A stretch of 64,000 bases of DNA, taken from Picosynechococcus sp. PCC 7003 (GTDB lineage: Bacteria; Cyanobacteriota; Cyanobacteriia; Cyanobacteriales; MRBY01). Under the pieces are notes generated by a model. It was not told the DNA's origin. It did no database searches and saw only the letters and a list, made by a program, of their open reading frames with translations. The stretch is taken from assembly GCF_001693255.1 (NCBI RefSeq), contig NZ_CP016474.1, positions 2,498,661 to 2,562,660 on the forward strand, given 5' to 3'. Shown one piece after another: positions 37,518 to 46,356 of the stretch; the first letter of the stretch is position 1; each line of letters opens with the position of its first letter. Made by a program: the position numbers and the translations under genes.

Positions 37518-40500
37518 TTAAGCGTTGATGTATTCCTGGAGCGGTTTTACATCGAGGGGATGTTCTTGGAGAGAACGAATCGCCGCCACCGTGGCTCTTG
37601 CCCCTGCCAAGGTGGTAATAATCGGCAGTTTGTAATCGAGGGCCGTGCGGCGAATCATCCGACCATCCGCTTGGGATTCTTCCCCAGAGGGAGTGTTAAT
37701 AATGAATTGAATCCAGCCATTTTTCATCCAATCAACCACGTTGGGCCGCCCTTCATGGAGCTTTAGTACCAATTCCACATCTTCGATACCGTTCTCTAGC
37801 AGCACTTTGCGGGTGCCAGAGGTTGCCACGATGCGGAAGCCCAGATCGATGAGGTCTTTCACCACAGGAACAGCGGCTTCTTTGCTACGGTCGTTCATCG
37901 AAACGAAAATGGTGCCTTCCGTTGCCAATTCAACCCCTGCGCCAATTTCTGCTTTGGCAAAGGCCTTCCCGAAATCAACATCGATGCCCATCACCTCGCC
38001 CGTGGAGCGCATTTCGGGACCGAGGAGGGTGTCGGTTCCTTCAAATTTATTGAAGGGTAAAACGGCTTCCTTAACAGCAATATGTTTGGGAATAATTTCT
38101 TCATCAACCCCCAATTCATCGAGGGTTTTACCGGACATTACCAGGGAGGCAATTTTCGCCAGGGGCCTTCCAGTGGCCTTAGACACAAAGGGCACAGTTC
38201 GGGAAGCCCTGGGGTTGGCTTCGAGGATATACACTTGGTTGTCCTTAACGGCATATTGAATATTCATCAAGCCGACAACCTTTAGGGTTTGGGCGAGTTT
38301 AACTGTCCACTCGCGGATCGTATTGATCACGTCATCAGCTAAGGAGGTGTGGGGAATGGAACAGGCGGAGTCGCCGGAGTGGATCCCTGCTTCTTCGATG
38401 TGTTCCATAATGCCGCCGATCACAACTTTTCCGGTGTGGTCACAGAGGGCATCGACATCCACTTCGATCGCATTTTCGAGGAATTTATCGACGAGGATCG
38501 GGTGATCGGGTTCCACCTGTACGGCGTACTTCATGTAATGTTCAAGTTCTGCGTCGGAATAGACGATTTCCATCGCCCGACCGCCAAGGACGTAGGAGGG
38601 ACGTACCACCACGGGATAACCGACGCGATTAGCAATTTTTTCGGCTTCTTTGTAGTCGCGGGCAATGCCGTTGGCGGGTTGGAGAATGCCGAGGTCATGG
38701 AGGATTTTTTCAAAGCGTTCGCGATCTTCGGCGGTGTCGATGGCATCGGGTTGGGTTCCCCAAATCTTGGTTTGGACGGGGCAATCGCCAGCGCTGAGGT
38801 AGTTTTCGAGGGGGACGGCTAGTTTTAGCGGGGTTTGTCCGCCGAATTGGATGATCACGCCTTCTGGGTTTTCGGCTTCGATAATGTTCAGTACGTCTTC
38901 TTTGGTGAGGGGTTCAAAGTAGAGGCGATCGCTGGTGTCGTAGTCGGTGGAGACGGTTTCGGGGTTGGAGTTGACCATGATCGTTTCGAAGCCCGCATCA
39001 CTCAGCGAAAAAGCGGCATGGCAGCAGCAATAGTCAAACTCAATCCCCTGACCAATGCGGTTGGGGCCGCCACCGAGAATCATCACCTTGCGCTTATCGG
39101 AGGGGACAACTTCCGATTCCGTACCGTCGTAGGTGGAATAGTAGTAGGGGGTAAAGGCTTCAAATTCCGCCGCACAGGTATCGACCAGTTTATACACGGG
39201 AACGACACCGAGGGATTTCCGGTAAGCTCGCACCGCATCTTCGTTGGTTTTGGTGGCGTAGGCAATTTGGCGATCGCTGAAGCCCTGTTGCTTAATCACC
39301 CGCATATCCGCTGCCGAAATTTCCGTCAGGGGGGTCTGTTTCATAAAGCGTTCCGTGACCAGCAATTCCGCCATCTTGTCGAGGAACCAGATATCGATCG
39401 CCGTCAGATCGTGAATTTCTTCGACAGTCATCCCCAGTTTTAATGCCTGATAAATGGTGAAAATCCGGTCAGGGTTGGGAGTTCGTAAACTCGTCGAAAC
39501 ATGGCTGAGGCTGGGGAGGGTTTCTTGGCGTTCTCCTCCGGAGCCGCTTTGCGGAGCGCAACCAAAACCATAGCGGCCAGTTTCGAGGGAACGTAATGCC
39601 TTCTGGAAAGACTCTTGGAAGGTTCGCCCAATCGCCATCGCTTCCCCAACGGATTTCATCTGGGTAGTCAGCACCGGAGAAGAACCGGGGAATTTCTCAA
39701 AGGCAAACCGGGGGATCTTTGTCACTACATAGTCGATGGTCGGCTCAAAGGAGGCTGGCGTTTGCTTGGTGATATCGTTTGGAATTTCGTCTAGGGTGTA
39801 GCCCACTGCCAGTTTTGCTGCAAATTTGGCGATCGGGAAACCCGTTGCCTTAGAAGCCAAGGCCGAGGAACGGGACACCCGGGGGTTCATCTCGATGACA
39901 ATCACTTCGCCGTTCAACGGGTTCACCGAAAACTGAATGTTCGAGCCGCCTGTTTCCACGCCGATTTCGCGGATAATTTTCAGGGAATAATCCCGTAGCC
40001 GTTGGTATTCTTTATCCGTTAACGTTTGGGCTGGAGCCACGGTAATTGAGTCGCCCGTGTGCACCCCCATTGGGTCAATATTTTCAATGGAACAAATAAT
40101 TACCACGTTATCGGCGAGATCCCGCATTACCTCCAGTTCATATTCTTTCCAACCGAGGAGGGATTTTTCCACAAGGATCTGGGACACGGGGGAGGCTTCT
40201 AAACCAGATTTACAGATTTTTTCGTATTCTTCTTGGTTATAGGCGATCCCACCGCCACTACCGCCCATGGTGAAGGCGGGACGAATAATTAAGGGGTAAC
40301 TGCCGATTTCAATGGCGACTTCCCGTGCTTCTTCCATCGTGCTCGCAATGCCAGAAGGACAGACAGGCACACCGATCCGCGCCATCGCTTCTTTGAAGAG
40401 GTTGCGATCCTCGGCCATTTCGATCGCCTCTAGTTTGGCGCCAATCAACTCGACGTTGAATTTTTCGAGGGTGCCATTTTTCGCCAGGGAGACCGCTGTG

Positions 40501-40790
40501 TTTAAGGCAGTTTGGCCGCCCATGGTGGGGAGGAGGGCATCGGGCCGTTCTTTTTCGATGACTTTGGCGACAATTTCGGGGGTGATCGGCTCAATGTAGG
40601 TGCGGTCGGCGGTTTCTGGATCCGTCATAATGGTGGCCGGGTTAGAGTTGACCAAGACCACTTCATAGCCTTCCTCCCGCAAAGCCTTACAGGATTGGGT
40701 GCCGGAGTAGTCAAACTCACAGGCTTGTCCAATCACAATCGGGCCAGAACCAAGGATCAGAATTTTTTTGATATCGTCGCGGCGAGGCAT
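37518..40790 (-). CDS. carB: Carbamoyl-phosphate synthase large subunit
   Basis: The synthetase subunit: two homologous ATP-grasp halves, each making a phosphorylated intermediate from bicarbonate or carbamate, then an allosteric MGS-like C-terminal domain. Visible motifs are [21 protein letters not shown] (N-half), [20 protein letters not shown] (C-half), [18 protein letters not shown] and [18 protein letters not shown]. At 1090 residues it is slightly long; part of the excess is an 8-residue Gly/Ser-rich insert (APQSGSGG after RYGFGC) encoded by a 24-nt palindromic repeat at 39534-39557. Confidence 0.96.
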   Translation of the reverse strand: MPRRDDIKKILILGSGPIVIGQACEFDYSGTQSCKALREEGYEVVLVNSNPATIMTDPETADRTYIEPITPEIVAKVIEKERPDALLPTMGGQTALNTAVSLAKNGTLEKFNVELIGAKLEAIEMAEDRNLFKEAMARIGVPVCPSGIASTMEEAREVAIEIGSYPLIIRPAFTMGGSGGGIAYNQEEYEKICKSGLEASPVSQILVEKSLLGWKEYELEVMRDLADNVVIICSIENIDPMGVHTGDSITVAPAQTLTDKEYQRLRDYSLKIIREIGVETGGSNIQFSVNPLNGEVIVIEMNPRVSRSSALASKATGFPIAKFAAKLAVGYTLDEIPNDITKQTPASFEPTIDYVVTKIPRFAFEKFPGSSPVLTTQMKSVGEAMAIGRTFQESFQKALRSLETGRYGFGCAPQSGSGGERQETLPSLSHVSTSLRTPNPDRIFTIYQALKLGMTVEEIHDLTAIDIWFLDKMAELLVTERFMKQTPLTEISAADMRVIKQQGFSDRQIAYATKTNEDAVRAYRKSLGVVPVYKLVDTCAAEFEAFTPYYYSTYDGTESEVVPSDKRKVMILGGGPNRIGQGIEFDYCCCHAAFSLSDAGFETIMVNSNPETVSTDYDTSDRLYFEPLTKEDVLNIIEAENPEGVIIQFGGQTPLKLAVPLENYLSAGDCPVQTKIWGTQPDAIDTAEDRERFEKILHDLGILQPANGIARDYKEAEKIANRVGYPVVVRPSYVLGGRAMEIVYSDAELEHYMKYAVQVEPDHPILVDKFLENAIEVDVDALCDHTGKVVIGGIMEHIEEAGIHSGDSACSIPHTSLADDVINTIREWTVKLAQTLKVVGLMNIQYAVKDNQVYILEANPRASRTVPFVSKATGRPLAKIASLVMSGKTLDELGVDEEIIPKHIAVKEAVLPFNKFEGTDTLLGPEMRSTGEVMGIDVDFGKAFAKAEIGAGVELATEGTIFVSMNDRSKEAAVPVVKDLIDLGFRIVATSGTRKVLLENGIEDVELVLKLHEGRPNVVDWMKNGWIQFIINTPSGEESQADGRMIRRTALDYKLPIITTLAGARATVAAIRSLQEHPLDVKPLQEYINA
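39534..39557. repeat. 24-nt palindromic repeat inserted in frame in carB
   Basis: On the coding strand the segment GCTCCGCAAAGCGGCTCCGG plus AGGA contains a CCGC-AAA-GCGG hairpin and the palindrome CTCCGGAG. It encodes APQSGSGG between RYGFGC and ERQETLPSL, where I remember other CarB proteins having GFGCD(R/K) directly followed by the next segment. Length 24 keeps the frame. It resembles in style the small dispersed repeats described in cyanobacterial genomes; identity with a named family was not tested. Confidence 0.55.
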
Positions 40791-41044
40791 AGGGCTACTA
40801 CGTTCACTTTCGAAATTGTCTCAATCATTCTATCTGCTCTGATGCCGATTCTTAACGTGATCTGAGGCGGAACGGCAGCCAAGTTAGATTTAGCTGACAT
40901 CTGTGCTTTTGTGGCGATCGCCTTGGAGAAAATATCGTCAGTCCCTCACAGCTTTGGAGAAAATCGGCGTTTAGGGTAATGGCTTGATGCCGTAAGATTT
41001 ACCGAGAGAATTGATTGTGATTTCCTGCGAGGGCTAGTGCCGTT

Positions 41045-42433
41045 ATGACAGAAGCAAAAAAAACCTGGAGCGATCGCTTTGACACATCGCTGCATCCGGC
41101 GATCGCCGTGTTTAATGCCAGTATCGGCTTTGATATTGAACTGATCGAATATGACATTACGGGTTCAGTAGCCCATGCGAAGATGCTTGCCCATACGGGG
41201 ATTATTTCCCCTGAAGAAGGCGAAACCCTTGTTAAAGGTTTAGAGCAGGTTCGCCAGGAATATCGCGATGGCAATTTTCACCCCGGCGTAGAGGATGAGG
41301 ATGTGCATTTTGCCGTGGAAAAACGCTTGACGGCAATCGTTGGCGATGTAGGCAAAAAACTCCACACGGGGCGATCGCGCAATGACCAAGTCGGCACCGA
41401 TATTCGCCTCTATCTGCGGGATAAAATTCGCGGCATTCAACAACAATTGCGGGAATTTCAACAGGTTTTACTCAACCACGCCGAAAACCATGTGGAAACC
41501 CTGATTCCGGGTTATACCCACCTCCAACGGGCGCAACCGATCAGCCTTGCCCACCATTTAATGGCCTATTTCCAGATGGCCCAACGGGATTACGAACGGC
41601 TGGATGATGTCTACAAACGCGCTAATACATCTCCCCTTGGTTGTGGCGCTTTAGCGGGGACAACGTTTCCCATTGATCGTCATTTCAGTGCGAATTTATT
41701 GGGCTTTGAACGCATTTATCAAAATAGTCTCGATGGGGTCAGCGATCGCGATTTTGCGATCGAGTTTTCCGCTGCGGCCAGTTTGATCATGGTGCATCTG
41801 AGCCGTTTATCGGAGGAAATGATTTTCTGGGCCTCGAAGGAGTTTAGTTTTATTAGCTTAAAAGATAGCTGCGCGACGGGTTCGAGCATTATGCCCCAGA
41901 AGAAAAACCCGGATATTCCCGAATTGGTACGGGGAAAAACGGGCCGGGTATTTGGACATTTGCAGGGACTTTTGGTGCTGATGAAAGGGTTACCATTAGC
42001 CTATAACAAGGATCTTCAGGATGATAAAGAAGGGATTTTTGACACAGTAAAAACGGTGCAGGGTTGTCTGGAAGCCATGACCATTTTGCTCGGTGAGGGG
42101 ATCGAATTCCGTACCCAACGCCTCGCAGAAGCAGTGAACGAAGATTTCTCCAACGCGACCGATGTGGCGGATTATCTGGCGGGTAAGGGAGTACCTTTCC
42201 GGGAAGCTTACAACCTTGTCGGTAAAGTCGTTAAAACCAGCCTTGCGGCGGATAAGTTGCTCAAGGATTTAACCATGGAAGAATGGAAAGAATTACATCC
42301 TGCCTTTGAGGAAGATATCTATCAGGCGATCGCCCCCAAACAGGTAGTTGCAGCACGGAATAGTTATGGTGGCACAGGCTTTGAGCAGGTCAAAAAGGCG
42401 ATCGCCGAGGCAAAAGTCATCCTTGAGAAATAG
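41045..42433 (+). CDS. argH: Argininosuccinate lyase
   Basis: Last step of arginine synthesis: argininosuccinate to arginine and fumarate. The 462 residues carry the fumarase/aspartase-superfamily signature [12 protein letters not shown], the [10 protein letters not shown] region, [12 protein letters not shown]-like [18 protein letters not shown] and the expected C-terminus ending in [21 protein letters not shown]. The gene is intact. Its last 108 bases are the parent-type sequence of the dispersed copies that follow downstream, so its 3' end appears to be a recurrent insertion site. Confidence 0.97.
   Translation: MTEAKKTWSDRFDTSLHPAIAVFNASIGFDIELIEYDITGSVAHAKMLAHTGIISPEEGETLVKGLEQVRQEYRDGNFHPGVEDEDVHFAVEKRLTAIVGDVGKKLHTGRSRNDQVGTDIRLYLRDKIRGIQQQLREFQQVLLNHAENHVETLIPGYTHLQRAQPISLAHHLMAYFQMAQRDYERLDDVYKRANTSPLGCGALAGTTFPIDRHFSANLLGFERIYQNSLDGVSDRDFAIEFSAAASLIMVHLSRLSEEMIFWASKEFSFISLKDSCATGSSIMPQKKNPDIPELVRGKTGRVFGHLQGLLVLMKGLPLAYNKDLQDDKEGIFDTVKTVQGCLEAMTILLGEGIEFRTQRLAEAVNEDFSNATDVADYLAGKGVPFREAYNLVGKVVKTSLAADKLLKDLTMEEWKELHPAFEEDIYQAIAPKQVVAARNSYGGTGFEQVKKAIAEAKVILEK
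42326..42433 (+). repeat. argH 3'-end repeat, copy 1 (in the intact gene)
   Basis: From the GCGATCGC at 42326 to the argH stop. It encodes [20 protein letters not shown] and the remaining residues to VILEK. All later copies align to this segment in the same orientation. Confidence 0.85.
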
Positions 42434-42458
42434 GCGATTTGGGGCGGTTGTTCAAAAG

Positions 42459-42563
42459 GCGATCGCCTCCAAACAAATTGTTGCAGCTCGCAATAATTAT
42501 GGTGGCACAGGATTTGAACAGGTTCGTCAGACGATCGCTGATGCACTATATTTAATAGACTAA
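42459..42563 (+). repeat. argH 3'-end repeat, copy 2
   Basis: Begins 25 bp after the argH stop, again at a GCGATCGC. Reads AIASKQIVAARNNYGGTGFE, then QVRQTIADALYLID and a stop. Clearly argH-derived but more diverged than copy 3, and in another frame than argH. The 25-bp spacer 42434-42458 is also repeated after copy 3 (20 of 25 identical). Confidence 0.85.
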
Positions 42564-42580
42564 TCTCCCAATTAAAAGGA

Positions 42581-42600
42581 TATCAAGAGGCCATCCCTTG
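42581..42600. terminator. Possible hairpin downstream of the argH repeats
   Basis: TCAAGAGG-CCAT-CCCTTGA forms a short stem (one mismatch) between the second argH copy and the end of the ART-like gene. There is no T-run, so a terminator role is uncertain. Confidence 0.25.
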
Positions 42601-42633
42601 AGTTGGCAACAATAACAGTAATTATTACTATGT

Positions 42634-43023
42634 TCATATAATCAAATAACCTTCCGGGATACAAACATAGCCGACTATTGTAGGCTGTATTTTCTTTTTA
42701 TGCACGTGGATATCCGAAGGATTACAAGTGACATGCTTGAGCTGCTCTTCTGTAAAACAGACAGCAAAAATAACTAGATTCTCATCAACTTCGCAACCCA
42801 AGTGAGCTAAGCAACTAGAGCTGTGTCTGGCATAAGAAACTGATTCAAGGACGCCGACACCTAGCTGTTTGGCCGACTGAAATCCAGACTTAATGATTTT
42901 GTTAAAGTTTATAGCTTGAGTTACGTGGAAGAAAATCTTAGGGTCATGTTCAAGGTCTGAGCTAAAAACACAATAATGGTTTTCTTCAGTAGGTTTGATT
43001 AAATCAAATTGTTGTGGTTGCAT
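42634..43023 (-). CDS. Uncharacterised cassette protein, possible ADP-ribosyltransferase fold
   Basis: A 129-residue protein I do not recognise firmly. The segment IFFHVTQAINFNKIIKSGFQ resembles the H-x-T...I...G start of KptA/DarT-type ADP-ribosyl/phosphotransferase folds, and YARHSSSCLAHLG could be the next strand; this is a weak, pattern-based guess. It lies in the first cassette after argH, on the opposite strand to argH, and its start overlaps the 3' end of the decayed PIN frame by 20 bp. No HIP1 sites in this ~1-kb cassette except near its edges. Confidence 0.4.
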   Translation of the reverse strand: MQPQQFDLIKPTEENHYCVFSSDLEHDPKIFFHVTQAINFNKIIKSGFQSAKQLGVGVLESVSYARHSSSCLAHLGCEVDENLVIFAVCFTEEQLKHVTCNPSDIHVHKKKIQPTIVGYVCIPEGYLII

Positions 43024-43234
43024 ACATAGCCTCCTTTATGTAACTTTTGATTATTTGGAACGTGTCCATTGAAAAACACTTTATGATACTTTTATTTAAT
43101 AAAATTTTGTTGGAAGAGTTTGTCGAAAACCTTGATCTGGTGATCGCCTGAAACAGCAGTTCTGCATCCTGGAAAAATGGCTCTCGTTGCAATAAAAAAT
43201 CTAAGATAATGTTGGTATCAACTAAGATTTTCAC
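43004..43234 (-). pseudogene. Truncated VapC-like PIN-domain toxin
   Basis: Only the first ~31 residues (MKILVDTNIILDFLLQREPF and FQDAELLFQAI) look like a PIN domain, with the first catalytic Asp in VDTN. The remainder of the 76-residue frame (RSRFSTNSSNKILLNKSIIK...) has no PIN features and lacks the later acidic residues, so the toxin is broken by deletion or rearrangement. The start overlaps the antitoxin stop by 4 bp, the usual toxin-antitoxin arrangement. Confidence 0.6.
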
Positions 43235-43461
43235 TGAAGATATTTCTCCGCCCGTCTTTCTTCCAGCATCACTGCCACTTCTTCATCTGTTGGTGCAGGC
43301 TGTTCCGTTTTTAACAATCCCCTCATCCGCCGAATTGCACTAGAGCGGTCTGCTTGAGCAGCCGTCGTATCTTGTAAGGACTCAACGATAGCGGCGATTA
43401 GCGCGAGGCGATCGCTAGGTGGCAACTTGAAGATTTGCGCTTTTAGTTCTTGTGAAACCAT
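43231..43461 (-). CDS. VapB-like antitoxin of the decayed PIN toxin
   Basis: A 76-residue protein: an N-terminal helical segment (LKAQIFKLPPSDRLALIAAIVESL) resembling the addiction-module antitoxin family seen with cyanobacterial PIN toxins, and a charged C-terminus (EEVAVMLEERRAEKYLQ) that would wrap the toxin. It overlaps the PIN remnant by 4 bp. With the toxin broken it is probably a relic. Confidence 0.6.
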   Translation of the reverse strand: MVSQELKAQIFKLPPSDRLALIAAIVESLQDTTAAQADRSSAIRRMRGLLKTEQPAPTDEEVAVMLEERRAEKYLQ

Positions 43462-43582
43462 AGATTACTCCCAGGTTCAACGGGATTTACCATTCAGTAT
43501 GAGTGATCCTAGATAACGTTTATGAATTAATTTACTTCAGGTTACGACTCCTATTTGGTGCTTTGTCGCAAATCTCGATCCG

Positions 43583-43690
43583 GCGATCGCCCCCAAACAG
43601 GTGGTTGCGGCGCGGAATAGTTATGGTGGCACAGGCTTTGAGCAAGTGAGATTGGCGATCGCCGAGGCAAAAGTCATCCTTGAAAAATAG
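43583..43690 (+). repeat. argH 3'-end repeat, copy 3
   Basis: 108 bp, same length and same stop as copy 1, about 92% identical to it. Reads [20 protein letters not shown] then [15 protein letters not shown]. The differences from resident argH (GTGGTT, GAGCAAGTGAGATTGG) are shared with copy 5. Confidence 0.85.
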
Positions 43691-43715
43691 GCAATTTGGG
43701 GCGGTCGTCAAAAAA

Positions 43716-43826
43716 GCGATCGCCCCTCAGCAAGTCGTCGCAGCCCAGAATAGCTATGGTGATACAGGTTTTAAAAAAGGGAAAAAGGCGATCGCTGAAG
43801 CCCAAAATCTTTTAGCCAATCCCTAG
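43716..43826 (+). repeat. argH 3'-end repeat, copy 4
   Basis: Follows copy 3 after a 25-bp spacer like that between copies 1 and 2. Reads AIAPQQVVAAQNSYGDTGF then KKGKKAIAEAQNLLANP and a stop. The most diverged long copy, but still an argH C-terminus in one open frame with its spacer (FGAVVKKAIA). Confidence 0.82.
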
Positions 43827-44191
43827 GATTGCGATGGAGGGGGTATCACAACGGTACTCCCTAGTTGAGTGATGCATGGTGACGATCGTTTTTATCTAAC
43901 TAGCAGTTATACGGACAGCGTTCATCTAAAATGCCTCATGATACTTTTATTCAGAATGATTCCGTATAAACAAATAGGGATGTTATGTAGACTGCATCCG
44001 TACAATATGGTTATTCAAGTATTATATGAATTCAATTACCATCATGGTACTACCACCCCTATGTAAGCTGTTGGATGCTGTTTGTAAGGTAATTCGCCTT
44101 AATCACCAATATTAAAGAAATTCGTCTGAGTATACTGGCCAAGCATGCTAGGTTAGAAAAAATACAATTCCGCCTGTGCTGACCCCGCGAC
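43827..44191. other. Intergenic part of the second cassette
   Basis: About 365 AT-rich bases between argH copy 4 and the DUF1852-like gene. The first part holds the R2 repeat (43841-43887). TGATACTTTTATT at 43939 also occurs at 43083 in the first cassette. No credible gene; the promoter of the DUF1852-like gene is presumably near 44100-44180. Confidence 0.35.
43841..43887 (+). repeat. R2 repeat, copy A
   Basis: 47 bp from GGGTATC to GACGATC, 36 of 47 bases identical to copy B at 46294-46340, same orientation. GGGGGTA ... TACTCCC can form a hairpin. It follows argH copy 4 by 14 bp, so it may be sequence that lay downstream of argH in a donor genome. Confidence 0.55.
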
Positions 44192-44543
44192 ATGAAGGCA
44201 TCTAAAGACATCTCATTCACGGTAAAAACCACGGAGTACGATACTAGCTATTTGATAGGGAAAAATACCCGTGCTTCAACGAACTTTGCTAACTTTGCTC
44301 GTGATCCTGACCATAACAAGCAGCGCATCAGCACATTTCTTGAACTTGTAAACAGAGATCTTAATCGTATCCTTGCCAGTAGTATTACTCATCGACGATA
44401 TGAGATTCGGCTGGAGATTTTGAGCATATACGGCCATATAACCGAGGAGTTTAGCAGCAGTGATATTCTTTTAACCGAGGTGATGCGAGCTAGCGTCCTC
44501 GATCAGCACAATGATTGTCTGTACCCAGGTCCAACAGGACTTA

Positions 44544-45443
44544 TAGTTAATTCGAATAAGTTCTAGAGGATTAAGGGTCATCGCAATAATCTCTAATAAG
44601 CTGGTCAAGACTGGTTCCCTCCGGCAAATATTCCCTTCTCTTCTTGAGAGCAGCAAAATCATGTTCTATTTTGTTGAAATCTGGGGAGTACTTTGGCAGA
44701 AACTTGACGATGTGACCCTTCTGGTCGGCGAGTTCCCTTATCCTGCTTTTGCGGTGAATTGGAGCATTATCCATGACTAATATTGAGTTCTCCTTCAGCT
44801 GCGGCATCAACCAATGGGATAACCATGTCTCAAAACAGATGGCATTCACGCTTCCTGTGACCAACATCGGGGCAATCATCTTGCCCTCTTGTCGAGCGGC
44901 CAACAGATTCTCTCGCTTTTCGCGTTTTCCTGTCCTCTCTCCAAATAATTTCTGACCTCTGGGTGCCCATCCATGTCTTCGATGCACGCGGTTATCGAAA
45001 CCTGATTCATCGATAAAGGCTAATTTCTCTGCTCCTACCCTTTGGAGTAACTCTCGTAGTTCTCTGAGATATTGTTGCCGTTCTCGATGGTTACGCTCTC
45101 GATATTTTTGCTGTTTTTTTTCTCGTTATCTTCATCTGTTTGAGGGCATAATGCATTGAACTTGTGGTCACCCCAAAGTGCTTGGCTCTATCGAGCAGTC
45201 TTGCTTCTGGATACTGCCTGACATGCTCGGCGACTGCTTGCCAGTCGAGCTTACGACGACGACGATTCACTACTGTTGGTTTCAGGTCGGGACGCTTGAG
45301 CCAACTATAGACTGTCGCTTCTGAAACTTCATAGCGTCTTGCAGCCTCTGCTTTGCTGCCGCCAGAGCGGACAAAGTTCACCACTCTTGTTCTGAGGTCT
45401 AAGCTATACATCTTTTTCCTCCATTCTTTATTCGAATTTACTA
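44544..45443 (-). mobile_element. IS630-family insertion sequence, 900 bp
   Basis: Terminal inverted repeats TAGTTAATTCGAATAAG (left) and TAGTAAATTCGAATAAA (right end, reverse complement) match at 15 of 17 positions. TA duplications flank it at 44542-44543 and 45444-45445, as expected for the IS630/Tc1 superfamily. It carries one transposase gene in two frames and sits within the DUF1852-like gene. Near-exact ends and clean target duplication suggest a fairly recent insertion. Confidence 0.9.
44571..45411 (-). CDS. IS630-family transposase, two frames
   Basis: The first frame (45411-45091, 106 residues) is the DNA-binding part: MYSLDLRTRVVNFVRSGGSK, AARRYEVSEATVYSWLKRP and an HTH_Tnp-like second helix. 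The second frame, open from about 45110 to 44571, encodes the DDE domain: LAFIDESGFD (first Asp), VMDNAPIHR (second Asp) and FNKIEHDFAALKK (Glu). The frames meet at a run of eight A on the coding strand (around 45115), so either programmed frameshifting or an indel joins them; a +1 (or -2) shift is needed here. Transposase function is therefore possible but not certain. Confidence 0.85.
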
Positions 45444-46080
45444 TAACTTCTCTTCCTATCTGCGTGACTATGACTTTCGAGTCGTGCTCCCAAGTTTGGT
45501 GCGTACAAAGGCCCCATCTCAGGAATGGGCATCGTTTGGCAGGCTACATGGCTTGCTCACTCGCCTTCAGTTTGGGGCTGATGGCGTAATAAAAACTCCC
45601 CTCGCAGTCTGCATCAGCATAGCCCAGAATCATGCTTATGTTGCTACGCAGTACCAGCACTCAATTCTTGGCAGAGAGTACAAAACGGAATCTTCCAGCC
45701 TCACCGATCGATACTTTGCACAAATGGGATTGCAAGCGCAGTTTTTTATGCCTCAAGGATTGCCAGCGCCGCTTGCATTTTACAGCTCGAGGGCACTCCA
45801 AGAGGAGACAGATATTTACATAGCATCACTAATTGCTGTGATGGTAAACTTTCAGCGAATTTATCGGCCAGAGATTTATCTAAGTCGCAGGGGCTTTAGT
45901 CCCATTCCTGGTGAGGTGTCAAGGGCATCCCTGAGTAATCAGGATTTTGAGAAACCGGCTCTGGTATACGATCGCCTAGAGAGAGAACAGTTGGCGGATC
46001 AGCAAGCACATTTGATCGAAGATTGTTTAATGATGCGTCATGGTGATTGGCTGAAAAAGATTTCTAGCGCAACGATTGAT

Positions 46081-46151
46081 CCCCAAACAGGTGGTTGCAG
46101 CCCGAAATAGTTACGGTAGCACAGGCTTTGAGCAAGTGAGATTGGCGATCG
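46081..46151 (+). repeat. argH 3'-end repeat, copy 5
   Basis: 71 bp from CCCCAAACAG to GGCGATCG, about 93% identical to copy 3 and sharing its diagnostic AGCAAGTGAGATTGG, truncated at both ends relative to copy 1. It forms the 3' end of the broken DUF1852-like gene. Confidence 0.85.
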
Positions 46152-46293
46152 TCTAAGTTCAGAATCTAATAACTTAAGAGAGCCTCGATCAATTGCTTTT
46201 TTGATGATTTTTTGAGCCTGAAACAACGAAGATATGTTGCTGATCTAGCGAAATTTTGAATTTTTCGAGGTCCCCTTAAGATTTAGAGTGAGT

Positions 46294-46340
46294 GGGTATC
46301 GAGATGGGACTCTCTCATTTAGTGATGTATGGTTACGATC
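46294..46340 (+). repeat. R2 repeat, copy B
   Basis: Partner of 43841-43887 (77% identity). It lies 142 bp after argH copy 5 and 17 bp before the stop of the HNH gene on the other strand. GAGT ... ACTC around it keeps a small hairpin. Confidence 0.5.
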
Positions 46341-46356
46341 AATCTACATCTAATAT

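Larger units (their letters stand above)
44192..46110 (+). pseudogene. DUF1852/MesX-like gene interrupted by IS630
   Basis: Frames 44192-44566 and 45484-46110 are the two halves of one gene. Deleting 902 bp (the IS plus one TA) joins ...YPGPTGL to NFSSYLRDYDFRVVLPSL in frame and gives about 338 residues. Segments STNFANFARDP, NFSSYLRDYDF, GREYKTESSSLTDRYFAQMG, LQAQFFMPQGLPAPLAFYSS and RIYRPEIY match my memory of DUF1852, the putative oxygenase MesX that works with the folate-independent methionine synthase MesD; that assignment is by memory. No mesD is adjacent. The last residues (TIDPQTGGCSPK) are read from argH repeat copy 5, so the original C-terminus is lost or replaced. Confidence 0.65.

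Noticed and set aside
42348-42563. 71-codon frame downstream of and overlapping argH
   Set aside because: It is the +1 frame of the argH end continued into argH repeat copy 2; a by-product of the duplication, not an independent gene.
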